Counted from the first letter of the stretch, positions 9,310-22,241 are shown. The stretch: DNA of 64,000 nt from Azorhizobium sp965227945 (GCA_965227945.1 CBDDGQ010000006.1:2976001-3040000); one strand, 5' to 3'. Notes: generated from the letters alone by a model not told the origin. Made by a program: numbers and translations.

Positions 9310-10221
9310 CTAGGGCCGCGGCGACGCGCACGCCAGGACCGCCCCGACATTGGCGCGGTGAACGGCCTCATAAGGCCCGAAATAGCCGAGCGCGCCCGAG
9401 GCGAATTGCGGGGCCATCAGCGTCCGGAGGTCCTGCTCCGCCAGGGACGGATCGCTGCGGGTGGCCAGCAGCGTCTCCACATAGGCGATGGTGGCGCCGA
9501 TCAGGCTCGGCCCATAGCCGCCCGCCGCGATGACCGCTTCCGCGCCATGGTTGGGCAGGATGCGGGTGAGGGGCCATGTGGCCATCTCCGCCAACCCGCC
9601 AAGATGCTGCGCGAGGCGATCCGGCTCGTCCACATAGGTGATGGGGTCTTCCAGCGTGTCGCCGGCCAGCAGCAGCCCTCCGGGCAGCAGGCCCACCGTG
9701 CCGTCGCGGCTGTGGATGTCCATCTGGCGCAAGGTGACCGCATGCGTGCCGACGCTGAGGGTGATCTCGCCCGAAAAGATGCGGTTCGGCATGACCAGCG
9801 GCCGGATCGGCGGGTCGCCGGCCTCCAGCGTCGCCTGCTTCTCCCGGAGGGTCTCCGCCGTCAGGGCATTGGCGATGATCTCGCAATCGGCAAAGACTTC
9901 GTTGCCGGCCACATGGTCATCATGCCAATGGCTCAGCACCACGCGCATGCGCCGGACGCCCGCTTCCTCCAGGGTGCGGCGGATGATGCGCGCGTGCTCA
10001 AGAGAGATGTGGGTGTCGTAGATCAGCGCTTCAGTGCCATCCACCACCGCATAAGAACAGATGCCCAGCGCATAGGCGCCGTCATCCAGCCAATTGGGCG
10101 CGGCGCTCCACAGCCGCGTGTCCGCCACGCGGCCATCATAGAAGGCCAGCACTTGGGGCGCTGGTCGCAGCACCTGTAGCGTGGAGGCCATGGGGGCGAG
10201 GGTGACGGGGGCGTCACTCAT
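9310..10221 (-). CDS. MBL-fold metallo-hydrolase
   Basis: 303 aa. The zinc-binding HxHxDH motif is at H98-W-H100-D-D102-H103, with further ligands likely in LLLAGDTLED and LPNHGAE. The fold is shared by glyoxalase II-like thioesterases, lactonases and beta-lactamases; the substrate is not apparent. It lies 38 nt downstream of mutB in the same direction, so it may be the last gene of the propionate operon. A thioesterase role on acyl-CoA would fit but is only inference. Confidence 0.85.
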   Translation of the reverse strand: MSDAPVTLAPMASTLQVLRPAPQVLAFYDGRVADTRLWSAAPNWLDDGAYALGICSYAVVDGTEALIYDTHISLEHARIIRRTLEEAGVRRMRVVLSHWHDDHVAGNEVFADCEIIANALTAETLREKQATLEAGDPPIRPLVMPNRIFSGEITLSVGTHAVTLRQMDIHSRDGTVGLLPGGLLLAGDTLEDPITYVDEPDRLAQHLGGLAEMATWPLTRILPNHGAEAVIAAGGYGPSLIGATIAYVETLLATRSDPSLAEQDLRTLMAPQFASGALGYFGPYEAVHRANVGAVLACASPRP

Positions 10222-10259
10222 GGGGCAGGGCCCGTTCTCGCGCGCGGCCGGCGGCCGGC

Positions 10260-12416
10260 CTATTCCGCCGCTTCCTGGGTGTGGCCGAGGCGATGGGCGA
10301 GGGTGGCCAGCAGGTCGCGGGCGGCATCCGCGATCACCGTGCCGGGCGGGAAGATGGCCTCCGCCCCGGCGGCTTTCAGCGCCTCATAATCCTGCGGCGG
10401 CACCACACCGCCCACCACCACCATGATGTCGCCGCGCCCTTCCGCCTCGAGCGCCTGCTTCAGCGCCGGCACCAAAGTGAGATGGCCGGCGGCGAGCGAG
10501 GAGATGCCAACGATGTGTACGTCATTCTCCACCGCCTGGCGGGCCGCTTCGTCCGGGGTCGCGAACAAGGGGCCGATGTCCACGTCGAAGCCGAGATCGG
10601 CAAAGGCGGAGGCGATCACCTTCTGGCCGCGGTCATGGCCGTCCTGGCCCACCTTGGCCACCAGGATGCGGGGGCGGCGCCCCTCATTGTGCTCGAACGC
10701 CTCGGCGAGGCGCTGCACCTGCTCCACCTTCTCGGTCATGCCCCCGGCCTCGCGCTTGTAGACACCGGAAATGGCGCGCACTTCCGCCCGGTGGCGGCCG
10801 AACACCTTTTCCAAAGCATCGGAAATCTCGCCCACGGTGGCCTTGGCGCGGGCGGCATTCACCGCCAGTTCCAAGAGGTTGCCGCCGCCGGCCGCGCCCG
10901 TGGTCAGGGCCTCCAAGGCGGCGGTGGTGGCCACCGGGTCGCGCTCGGCGCGCAGGCGCTGGAGCTTTTCGATCTGGGCCGCGCGCACGGCGGAATTGTC
11001 CACCTTCAGCACATCGATGGGGGTCTCGCGCAGCGGCTTGTACTTATTGACGCCCACCACGGTCTGGGCGCCGCCGTCGATGCGGGCCTGGGTGGTGGCG
11101 GCGGCTTCCTCGATGCGCAGCTTCGGGATGCCGGCCTCAATGGCCTTGGCCATGCCGCCCAAGGCTTCCACTTCCTGGATGTGCGCCCAGGCCTTGGCGG
11201 CCAGATCCGCGGTCAGTTTCTCCACGAAGAAGGAGCCGCCCCACGGGTCGATCTGCCGGGTGGTGCCGCTTTCCTGCTGCAGCAGGATCTGGGTGTTGCG
11301 GGCGATGCGGGCGGAAAAGTCCGTGGGCAACGCCAACGCCTCGTCCAGCGCATTGGTGTGCAGCGACTGGGTGTGGCCCTGGGTGGCGGCCATGGCTTCC
11401 ACCATGGTGCGGATGACGTTGTTGAACACGTCCTGCGCGGTGAGGCTCCAGCCGGAGGTCTGGCTATGGGTGCGCAGCGGCAGCGACTTCGGGTTCTTGG
11501 CGCCGAGGTCGGTCATCAGCCGGGTCCACAGCAGGCGCGCGGCGCGCAGCTTGGCCACTTCCATGAAGAAATTGGTGCCGATGGCCCAGAAGAACGACAG
11601 GCGCGGGGCGAAGGCGTCGATATCCATGCCGGCCTTGGCGCCGGCGCGGACATATTCGACCCCATCCGCCAGCGTATAGGCCAGCTCCAGATCCTGCGTC
11701 GCCCCGGCTTCCTGCATGTGATAGCCGGAAATGGAGATGGAATTGTAGCGCGGCATCTCCTTGGACGTATAAGCGAAGATGTCGGAGATGATGCGCATCG
11801 AGGGGGCGGGCGGATAGATATAGGTGTTCCGCACCATGAATTCTTTGAGAATGTCGTTCTGGATCGTGCCTGACAGCTTGGCGTGCGGCACGCCCTGTTC
11901 TTCCGCCGCCACGATGAACAGCGCCAGAACCGGCAGCACCGCGCCATTCATAGTCATGGACACGCTCATCTGGTCCAGCGGAATGCCGGAGAACAGGGTG
12001 CGCATGTCATAGATGCTGTCGATGGCCACACCCGCCATACCCACATCGCCCGCCACGCGGGGATGGTCGCTGTCATAGCCGCGATGGGTGGCAAGATCGA
12101 ACGCCACCGAGAGGCCCTTCTGCCCCGCCGCCAGATTGCGGCGATAGAAGGCGTTGGAATCCTCCGCCGTGGAGAAGCCAGCATATTGCCGGATGGTCCA
12201 GGGCTGGGTGGCGAACATGGTGGGGTAGGGGCCGCGCAGGAACGGCGCGATGCCCGGATAGGTGTCGATGAAGCCAAGGCCCGCGATGTCGCCGGGGCCA
12301 TAGAGCCCCTGCACCGGAATGCCTTCCGGCGTGATCCAGGGCGCGGGCGCGTCCCTCGGCGGCGCGAGATCCGGGGCGCGCCAGTCGATGTCGGCAAAGG
12401 CGGGCAAGCGGCTCAT
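10260..12416 (-). CDS. mutB: Methylmalonyl-CoA mutase, large (catalytic) subunit
   Basis: 718 aa. It converts (R)-methylmalonyl-CoA to succinyl-CoA with adenosylcobalamin. The N-terminal TIM barrel (about 30-560) has YAGFSTAEDSNAFYRRNLAAGQKGLSVAFDL split over the substrate-binding region. The C-terminal cobalamin domain has the DxHxxG motif (DGHDRG, H594) and VVVGGVVPPQDY. ATG 12416 was chosen over 12425 because AGGA then sits 8 nt before it. It is downstream of mutA by about 50 nt. Confidence 0.96.
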   Translation of the reverse strand: MSRLPAFADIDWRAPDLAPPRDAPAPWITPEGIPVQGLYGPGDIAGLGFIDTYPGIAPFLRGPYPTMFATQPWTIRQYAGFSTAEDSNAFYRRNLAAGQKGLSVAFDLATHRGYDSDHPRVAGDVGMAGVAIDSIYDMRTLFSGIPLDQMSVSMTMNGAVLPVLALFIVAAEEQGVPHAKLSGTIQNDILKEFMVRNTYIYPPAPSMRIISDIFAYTSKEMPRYNSISISGYHMQEAGATQDLELAYTLADGVEYVRAGAKAGMDIDAFAPRLSFFWAIGTNFFMEVAKLRAARLLWTRLMTDLGAKNPKSLPLRTHSQTSGWSLTAQDVFNNVIRTMVEAMAATQGHTQSLHTNALDEALALPTDFSARIARNTQILLQQESGTTRQIDPWGGSFFVEKLTADLAAKAWAHIQEVEALGGMAKAIEAGIPKLRIEEAAATTQARIDGGAQTVVGVNKYKPLRETPIDVLKVDNSAVRAAQIEKLQRLRAERDPVATTAALEALTTGAAGGGNLLELAVNAARAKATVGEISDALEKVFGRHRAEVRAISGVYKREAGGMTEKVEQVQRLAEAFEHNEGRRPRILVAKVGQDGHDRGQKVIASAFADLGFDVDIGPLFATPDEAARQAVENDVHIVGISSLAAGHLTLVPALKQALEAEGRGDIMVVVGGVVPPQDYEALKAAGAEAIFPPGTVIADAARDLLATLAHRLGHTQEAAE

Positions 12417-12473
12417 GGCGATCATCCTAACGTAAGTCCACAGCTCTCGCGAGCCGCGGCAGCATCGGCCGGG

Positions 12474-14324
12474 TCAGGCGGCCAGCCCAAGGCGTCGGTG
12501 GGCATCCTGCAAGGCGGCGAGCACATCGCAGCCGGCATAGACAAAGCCGTCTACGCCGGCCGCGCGCCACTCCGTTTCCTGCTCACTGCCCCGGCCGGCA
12601 ATCCACACCGCCGCGGCGCCGGCGGCTTTCAGCGCCGTGGCGGTGGCGGCGGCGTCGCTGGCGTAAAGCTCGTCGGAGGAGGCGATGCAGGCGAGCGGGG
12701 TGCCGGAGACGGCGAAGGCCGCCACCAGATCATCCAGCGAGGCAAAGCCGTCCGGCACGGTGACGGCGAGGCCGCCGGCCTCGAACAGGGTCTTGGCGAA
12801 GCTGGCGCGGGCGGTGAAGGCGGCGATGGGGCCGAGCGTTGCCAGGAAAACATGCGGCGTGCCGGCGGCTTCCGCCGCATCGCGCAGGGCTTCGAACGGC
12901 TCGGCCAAGCGGTGGGGCGCCAGCGCCGTGTCGGTGGCGGCCTGCTCCCGCGCCGGGGCGGGGGCCAGCACCTCGGGCAGGGTCTGGACCAGGATGGGGA
13001 ATTCCGAGGTGCCGGTCAGCGGCTCCTTGCGGTTGGCCAGATCCTTGGAGCGGCGATCGCGGGCGTCCGTGATCTGGCCTTGCCACCAGCCCAGCTCCAG
13101 GGCTTCGGCCAAGCCGCCCTTGCCCTCGAGGGTGCGGAACAGATCCCAGGCGGCAGCGGCCAGCCCATCGGTGTGCGCCTCCACGGCGCCGGCGCCGGCG
13201 GCGGGATCGGCCACCCGGTGCAGCTGGCTCTCCTCCAGCAGGATCAACTGGGTGTTGCGGGCGAGACGCCGGGCGGACGAATCCGGCAGGCCCAGCGCCT
13301 GGGTGAAGGGCAGCACGGTGATGCTGTCGGCCCCGCCCACCCCGGCGGCGAAGGTGGCGACGGTCGCCCGCAGCAGGTTCACATAGGGGTCGCGCCGGGT
13401 CAGCGAGCGCCACGCCGTGGTGGCGTGGACCCTCAAGGCGGTGGGCGGCAGACCGCTTTCCCGCAGCACCGCGCCCCACAGCAGACGGAGCGCGCGGAAC
13501 TTGGCCATAGTGGCGATCTGGTTCACGTCGGCGGTCAGCGCCACATCGATGCGGGTTGCGGCCTCCTCCAGCGTGAAGCCGCCCGCCTCTAGCGCCCGCA
13601 GGTAGGCCACCGCTGCTGAGAGCACGGCGGCCAGTTCCTGGGCGTCGGTGGCCCCTGCCGCATGGTGCACGGCGCCATCCGCCCGCAGCAGCGGCCCGGA
13701 AAAGCCGCGCGCCTTCAGGATGGACGCGGTCTCCGCCACCCGGTGCGACAGCATCGCCCACGGCATGGGGGCGGAGCCCATGGCGGCCATGTCCGCCAGC
13801 GGATCGAGGCCGAAGGAGACGGAGAGGCCGGCGGGGTCGAGCTGGCGCACGTCCAGAAGTTCGGCAAACGCCAGGGCATCCTCGCGGCCCTTGAAGGCGC
13901 CGCTTTCCAGCCGGGTCTCGATCAGGTCCGGCATCACCCCATCCAGCACCTGCTCCAGCCGGCTGCCGTCCGGCAGGCCGAAGCCGTGGGCGGAGGGCGC
14001 GGAGGCAAACACCAGGGTCAGACCGGAGGCGCCGCCGTCCAGATCTTCCAGCGCCTGGGCATTTGCCGCATCCGGCTCGGGCTGGTCCACCCGGGCGCTG
14101 ACGATCCAGGGCAGGCCGGCGCCGCGCCCCGCGATGAGCTGGGCGTCGGCCTTGCGCGGGGGCAAAGCGTCCAGCGCCAGCCCCTCGGCGGTGCGGGTGA
14201 TCAGCCGCTTGTCATAGGGCGCACCCTTGAGCACGCCTTCCACCAGCTTCAGCCAGTCCTCCCGGCTGACCGGCGCAAGATCGGTGGCGAAGGGAAGGGG
14301 GGCATCCATGCGATCGCTCACCAT
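12474..14324 (-). CDS. mutA: Methylmalonyl-CoA mutase, small subunit
   Basis: 616 aa partner of the catalytic subunit in heterodimeric mutases. It keeps the barrel pattern (WRSLTRRDPYVNLLRATVATFAAGVGGADSITVLPF) but the C-terminal cobalamin-like domain lacks the DxHxxG motif, as normal for the non-catalytic subunit. GGGAG lies 6 nt before the ATG. It starts 18 nt after pccA in the same direction. Confidence 0.93.
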   Translation of the reverse strand: MVSDRMDAPLPFATDLAPVSREDWLKLVEGVLKGAPYDKRLITRTAEGLALDALPPRKADAQLIAGRGAGLPWIVSARVDQPEPDAANAQALEDLDGGASGLTLVFASAPSAHGFGLPDGSRLEQVLDGVMPDLIETRLESGAFKGREDALAFAELLDVRQLDPAGLSVSFGLDPLADMAAMGSAPMPWAMLSHRVAETASILKARGFSGPLLRADGAVHHAAGATDAQELAAVLSAAVAYLRALEAGGFTLEEAATRIDVALTADVNQIATMAKFRALRLLWGAVLRESGLPPTALRVHATTAWRSLTRRDPYVNLLRATVATFAAGVGGADSITVLPFTQALGLPDSSARRLARNTQLILLEESQLHRVADPAAGAGAVEAHTDGLAAAAWDLFRTLEGKGGLAEALELGWWQGQITDARDRRSKDLANRKEPLTGTSEFPILVQTLPEVLAPAPAREQAATDTALAPHRLAEPFEALRDAAEAAGTPHVFLATLGPIAAFTARASFAKTLFEAGGLAVTVPDGFASLDDLVAAFAVSGTPLACIASSDELYASDAAATATALKAAGAAAVWIAGRGSEQETEWRAAGVDGFVYAGCDVLAALQDAHRRLGLAA

Positions 14325-14342
14325 CTGTGCTCTCCCGTTCGC

Positions 14343-16370
<2,028 letters not shown>

Positions 16371-16416
16371 TGCGTTCGGTCCCCGGCGCCAGCGGCGCAT
16401 ATGTCATCCCTGGAAA

Positions 16417-16514
16417 CCGTCAGGGCCGGGTCTGTCCCGGCCTCCTGCGGCGCCCCCTCAGCGTCGCCTTGCAGGCGCCGCGTGACGGCCCGGGCCTGAG
16501 CCCGGCCCTGACGG
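16417..16514. repeat. Long inverted repeat between pccB and pccA
   Basis: The 14-mer CCGTCAGGGCCGGG (16417-16430) is perfectly inverted as CCCGGCCCTGACGG at 16501-16514, where it reaches the last codons of pccB. A second pair, GCGGCGCC (16447-16454) / GGCGCCGC (16474-16481), is nested inside. The whole can fold into a branched RNA structure. It may attenuate or stabilise the pcc transcript, or be a dispersed repeat; I found no second copy in the window. Confidence 0.6.
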
Positions 16515-16517
16515 CCG

Positions 16518-18050
<1,533 letters not shown>

Positions 18051-18130
18051 GTGCTTCCCCCGCCGGATCGCGCTCCGGCCTTCACTGTAGCGGTGCCGAA
18101 CCTCCGAGGAAAAGCCTGCTCATCCCACCA

Positions 18131-18316
18131 ATTGCAAAGATTGCTGCGGTGCCCGCATCGTCGGCGGACATCGGGCGGGCTTGGCGCCCCGGCGCCGGGC
18201 AGTGGCGCCGGGGGCCTGCCTCTTTGGCGTTCCTCGGTATCTCTCGCTAGCAGGTGCAAGGCCAATGTTGAAGGTATAAAAGGTTTGAATTGCTAATTGT
18301 AAATTGTTTGCAATTC
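18131..18316. promoter_or_regulatory. Candidate PccR/ScfR operators between pccB and its regulator
   Basis: The divergent intergenic region holds ATTGCAAA at 18131-18138 and its complement TTTGCAAT at 18307-18314. Around the second is a perfect inverted repeat GAATTGC (18287-18293) / GCAATTC (18310-18316). Regulators of this family (Rhodobacter PccR, Corynebacterium RamB) are known to bind TTTGCAAA-like sequences. The sites lie 81 nt from the pccB start and 26 nt from the regulator start, so they could control both genes. A TATAAA at 18275-18280 may be a -10 element. Confidence 0.55.
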
Positions 18317-18341
18317 GAGACCGCGACGGAGCGAGAAAATC

Positions 18342-19763
18342 ATGCGCCAGAAGGTGTTCGCCGGCCATGCGGTGCGCCGCCTGCGCGAGAAGTTGGGCCT
18401 GAAGCAGACCGAGCTGGCCACCCGCCTCCAGGTCTCACCCTCTTATATCAATCAGATCGAGAGCAACCAGCGCCCGCTGACCGCGCCGGTGCTGATCGCC
18501 ATCTCCCGCGCCTTCGGCGTGGACATCACCACCTTCGGCGCCGACGATCTCGACCGCATCGTCGCCGATCTGCGCGAGACCGCCGCCGATCCCTTGTTCC
18601 GCGACCTGGATCTGGGGGTGCAGGACATGAAGGCGGTGGCCAATCTCTCCCCCGCCTTCGCCCATGCTTTCCTGCGCATGCATGTGGCGTTGCGGCGCAC
18701 CGCCGAATGGCGGTCCTCGCTGGACGACATGCTCACCACCGGCACCGGCGGCGCGGATGATTCCAAGCTCATCCCCTATGAAGAGGTGCGCGACTATTTC
18801 CATTACATCGACAATTACGTCGATGAACTGGATTGCGCCGCCGAAGCCCTGGCGGAACGGCTGGGGGTGCTGGCGGGCAGCGATCCGGCGGCGGCCTTCA
18901 CCGCCTATCTGGCGTCGCAATACCGGGTGAGCGTGGACATCGGCCCGGCGGACCCGAATGCGCCGCTTTCTGCGCTGGACGTGCGGGCGAAGCGATTGGT
19001 GCTGTCCGGCACGCTGGCGCCGCAGGGACGGGCGTTTCGCCTCGCCGCCACCATCGCCCAATTGGAGCACGCGAGCCTGGTGGACCGGCTGGTGGCCAGC
19101 GCCGGCTTTCGCAGCCAGACCGCTGGCGAAATCGGCAAGTTGGCCCTGTTCAATTACGTGGCCGGGGCGCTGATCCTGCCCTATCGCCGCTTCCTGGCCC
19201 TGGCTCAGTCCCGCCGTCACGATCTCGACCGGCTGGTGCTGGAGACCGGCGCCAGCCTGGAGCAGGTGTGTCACCGCCTCTCCACTTTGCAACGGCCGGG
19301 TGCCCGCGGCGTGCCGTTCTATTTCGCCAAGGTGGACCGGGCCGGAAACATCACCAAGCGCCACAGCGCCACCCGGTTCCAGTTCGCCCGCCATGGCGGC
19401 GCCTGCCCGGTGTGGAATGTGCACCAGGCCTTCGAGGCCGGTGGGCGCACCCTGGTGCAGGTGGGCGAGATGCCCGACGGCGTGCGCTATCTGTGCCTCG
19501 CCCGCGGCATCTCCGCCCCGACCCTGCGCTATGGCCAGGCGGACCGCGCCTACACGCTGGGGCTGGGGTGCGAGGTCTCGTTCGCCGACCAGATGGTGCA
19601 GGCGGACGGGCTGGACCTGAAGGCGGCGCCGGTGGCGCGGCTGGGCATTTCCTGCCGCATCTGCCCGCGCCGGGATTGCGACCTGCGCGCCTTCCCGCCG
19701 CTGGACCGCGACATCCGCACCGACCCGGCGGTGCGCGGCATCATTCCGTTCGAGATCCTATAA
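18342..19763 (+). CDS. XRE/ScfR-family short-chain acyl-CoA regulator (PccR-like)
   Basis: 473 aa. N-terminal helix-turn-helix (about 8-65: VRRLREKLGLKQTELATRLQ..., SPSYINQIESNQRPL), then an IrrE/ImmA-like middle region and a C-terminal DUF2083-type domain with a Cys cluster (ISCRICPRRDCDLRAFPPLDRDI). This architecture is that of ScfR proteins, which control propionate and acetate assimilation in response to acyl-CoA. The divergent position next to pccB strongly suggests control of the propionate genes. The stop is 5 nt from the end of a convergent glycosyltransferase gene. Confidence 0.88.
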   Translation: MRQKVFAGHAVRRLREKLGLKQTELATRLQVSPSYINQIESNQRPLTAPVLIAISRAFGVDITTFGADDLDRIVADLRETAADPLFRDLDLGVQDMKAVANLSPAFAHAFLRMHVALRRTAEWRSSLDDMLTTGTGGADDSKLIPYEEVRDYFHYIDNYVDELDCAAEALAERLGVLAGSDPAAAFTAYLASQYRVSVDIGPADPNAPLSALDVRAKRLVLSGTLAPQGRAFRLAATIAQLEHASLVDRLVASAGFRSQTAGEIGKLALFNYVAGALILPYRRFLALAQSRRHDLDRLVLETGASLEQVCHRLSTLQRPGARGVPFYFAKVDRAGNITKRHSATRFQFARHGGACPVWNVHQAFEAGGRTLVQVGEMPDGVRYLCLARGISAPTLRYGQADRAYTLGLGCEVSFADQMVQADGLDLKAAPVARLGISCRICPRRDCDLRAFPPLDRDIRTDPAVRGIIPFEIL

Positions 19764-19767
19764 AGGC

Positions 19768-20928
19768 TCAGAAGGTGCGGCCGTTGCGGGCCGGGCGCAC
19801 CGGCAGGCGGGCGCCCATGGGCGGCAGGCGGGAGGCCATGCGCCCCCAGGCCTTGGCCAGCCGCTTGGACGCCTGACGCATCAGCCAGCGATTGCGCAGG
19901 CGCATGCCCCAGTCCAGCCATTGCAGCGCGGCCGCGATGCGTCGGCGCGGCCGGGCGGCGACATGGGGCAGGATCTGCTGCAATTCGTGCAGGGCCTCCG
20001 GCACCGCCTCATAATCGGCGGCCCGCGACATGGCCCGCAGCCGCTCCACCGCAATGGCGAGGAAGCGCGGCACCACCACCGTGGCGCCGAGGTCGTAGCC
20101 GGTGGCCGGATTGGCCGGGAAAGCGGCGATCAGCTTCTGCGCATAGAGGATGCGCGACGCGGTCATGCGCGGCGACCGGCTGGCGGAGGTGCCGTGCATG
20201 CGCCAGGCGGACAAGGAGTCCGGGACATAGAGGTTGAGGTACCGCGCCCGCAGCAGGCGCAGGAAGAAGTCGTCATCCTCATAGCCCGACAGCCGCTCGT
20301 CGAAGCCGCCCACCGCATCGAAGGCGGAGCGGCGGAACAGCGCCGCGGAGGGCAGGATGAACATGTCCTCCACCAGGCAGTCGAAGACGTTGGTCTTGGG
20401 ATGCACCACGCCCATGTCGGCCATCAGCCGCTGGCGGGTCATGGCGCCGCTTTCTTCCAGCTCGTCCAGGTCGCTATAGACCCAGCCGATCCGCTCCGCG
20501 TCCGGATGGTCGAGAAACGGCTGTTCCAGCACTTCCAGATGGCGCGGATACCAGAAATCATCCTGATCCAGCAGCGCGATCAGGGAGGAGTGGGCGTGGC
20601 GGATGCCGAAATTGCGCGCCGCGGACTGTCCGCCATTGGGCTTGCGCAGCAGCGTGATCGGCCAGGTGCGCGCCAGTTCGGCGACAATCTCCGGGCCGCG
20701 ATCGGTGGACCCGTCGTCGACGATGATGATTTCGTCGGGCGGCCGCGTCTGGCCGACCACCGAGGCAATGGCCTCAGCGATGAAGCGCGCGCCGTTATAG
20801 AGCGGGATGATGGCAGCGATGGTGGGCCGCGCGTCCGGTCCGTCGCCGAAGCGCGGGTGCGTGTCCGGGGCGGCGGGGGTCGATGGCGTCCCCGTTTGCA
20901 TCTGGGCGGGTGCCAGTCTCTCCAACAT
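19768..20928 (-). CDS. Family 2 glycosyltransferase
   Basis: 386 aa. A GT-A fold starts at about residue 36: AAIIPLYNGARFIAEAIASVVGQT, IIIVDDGSTD, NGGQSAARNFGI and the catalytic-metal motif LLDQDDFW. The C-terminal third is helical and basic. ATG 20928 (MLERLAPAQ) is preferred to 21108, because the extra 60 residues show no family similarity. Acceptor and sugar are unknown; there are no glycan genes adjacent. Divergent from the SH3-domain gene. Confidence 0.83.
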   Translation of the reverse strand: MLERLAPAQMQTGTPSTPAAPDTHPRFGDGPDARPTIAAIIPLYNGARFIAEAIASVVGQTRPPDEIIIVDDGSTDRGPEIVAELARTWPITLLRKPNGGQSAARNFGIRHAHSSLIALLDQDDFWYPRHLEVLEQPFLDHPDAERIGWVYSDLDELEESGAMTRQRLMADMGVVHPKTNVFDCLVEDMFILPSAALFRRSAFDAVGGFDERLSGYEDDDFFLRLLRARYLNLYVPDSLSAWRMHGTSASRSPRMTASRILYAQKLIAAFPANPATGYDLGATVVVPRFLAIAVERLRAMSRAADYEAVPEALHELQQILPHVAARPRRRIAAALQWLDWGMRLRNRWLMRQASKRLAKAWGRMASRLPPMGARLPVRPARNGRTF

Positions 20929-21164
20929 CCAAACCCCTGTCTCGCACCGCTTCCCGCGGCTCAGAACGCATCTCAGGGATACCCATACTATTGAAAGCCG
21001 CCGGACTGCAATTTCACCCACCGATGCCGGGCGGGTCCCGGCGGCGGGGTGCGAAGGATTTGGCTCTGTGGGCAAGGGCTTGGGCGGACGCAATGCCGCC
21101 ATGCTCATGCATGAAAAGCGGGGATGACCTTCCGCGATACGGCCGGTGGGCCGGAAGAGGCGCC

Positions 21165-22118
21165 ATGAGACCTACGTTGCGTGCGGTGAGTTTGGCTGTG
21201 GCGGTCCTTTGCGGAGCGACGGCGGCCGTCGCGGCGCCGGGGTTTTCCACCGGCAACGTCAACATGCGGGCCGGGCCGGACACGGTCTATCCCCGAGTGG
21301 CGGTGATTCCGCGGGGACAGCCGGTGGACATCGTCGGATGTCTGGACAATCAGTCCTGGTGCGACGTGATCTGGGGGCCGAACCGCGGCTGGGTCTATGG
21401 CGAGTATCTGGCCCTGATGTATCAGGGACGGACCGTGCTGGTGCCCGAATATGCCCCAGTGCTCGGCATTCCCGTCGTCGGTTTCAGCTTCGGCAATTAT
21501 TGGAACTCCTATTACCGGGGGGCGCCCTGGTGGAATCAGTATGGCCGCTGGCAGGGCTACCAGCCGCGGCCGCGCCCCGGCTGGGGGCCGCCGCCTCCGG
21601 GGCCGGGGCCGCGCCCGCCGGGCTGGTGGCAGCCGGGCCACCGCCCGGGCCCCGGGCCGGGCTATCCGGGCCAGCCGGGCTGGAACGGCGCGCCGGGTCG
21701 TCCGGGCTATCCGCCGGGTCAGCCGGGCTGGAACGGGCAACCGGGCGGTCCGGGACATCCGCCGGGCCAGCCGGGCTGGAACGGTCAGCCGGGGCGTCCG
21801 GGCTATCCGCCGGGGCAGCCGGGCTATCCGCCGGGCGGGGGCGGCCAGCCGGGGCGTCCGGCGTATCAGCCGGGCGGACCGGGCGGAGCGGCCCAGCCGG
21901 GCCAGCCGGGCCGTCCCGCCTATCAGCCGGGTGGGCCGGGTGGGGCGGCTCCGCCGGCGCAACAGGGCCGTCCGGCGTATCAGCCGGGTCAACCGGGGGG
22001 CCAACCGGGTCGGCCCGCCCCGCCGCCGGGCCAGCCGGGCCAGCCGGGCCAGGCTCCGGGCCGTCCCGCGCCGGGCCAGCCGGCGCCCGGTCAACCGGCC
22101 CCGGGCCAGCCGGGCTGA
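21165..22118 (+). CDS. Secreted SH3-domain protein with a Pro/Gly-rich repeat tail
   Basis: 317 aa. Signal peptide (1-24, cleavage after AVA), then a bacterial SH3 domain (about 25-85: GNVNMRAGPDTVYPRVAVIP, WVYGEYL), an aromatic linker (NYWNSYYRGAPWWNQYGRW) and about 175 residues of low-complexity Pro/Gly/Gln repeats. Bacterial SH3 domains often bind peptidoglycan; the tail could span or associate with the cell wall, but that is inference. ATG 21165 directly precedes the signal peptide, with GGAAGAGG upstream. A 24-bp palindrome follows the stop. Confidence 0.78.
   Translation: MRPTLRAVSLAVAVLCGATAAVAAPGFSTGNVNMRAGPDTVYPRVAVIPRGQPVDIVGCLDNQSWCDVIWGPNRGWVYGEYLALMYQGRTVLVPEYAPVLGIPVVGFSFGNYWNSYYRGAPWWNQYGRWQGYQPRPRPGWGPPPPGPGPRPPGWWQPGHRPGPGPGYPGQPGWNGAPGRPGYPPGQPGWNGQPGGPGHPPGQPGWNGQPGRPGYPPGQPGYPPGGGGQPGRPAYQPGGPGGAAQPGQPGRPAYQPGGPGGAAPPAQQGRPAYQPGQPGGQPGRPAPPPGQPGQPGQAPGRPAPGQPAPGQPAPGQPG
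21672..21815 (+). repeat. Three tandem 48-bp repeats in the SH3-protein gene
   Basis: Units at 21672-21719, 21720-21767 and 21768-21815, each encoding 16 residues of the form QPGWNGxPGxPGxPPG. Shorter degenerate copies (QPGYPPG, GRPAYQPGGPGGAA and PAPGQ) continue to the end of the gene. Repeat number is likely to vary between strains by slippage or recombination. Confidence 0.9.
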
Positions 22119-22123
22119 GCACC

Positions 22124-22147
22124 GTCCGCGCCGGCGCCGGCGCGGAC
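22124..22147 (+). terminator. Perfect 24-bp palindrome after the SH3-protein gene
   Basis: The 24 bases are fully self-complementary, beginning GTCCGCGCC and ending GGCGCGGAC. As RNA this makes a very stable GC hairpin 6 nt after the stop. No T tract follows. It is likely a terminator or mRNA end-protecting structure upstream of gltX. Confidence 0.5.
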
Positions 22148-22241
22148 CACACCTCCTGCGGCGCAAGGCTTCGAAGGGCGGGGGGTGCCGGGTGGCGCGG
22201 CGTCGCCACCGGGGACATCGACGCGGCGGCGGCGGCGCGCT

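Noticed and set aside
10281..11873. 530-codon plus-strand frame over mutB
   Set aside because: Antisense shadow of a clearly identified gene.
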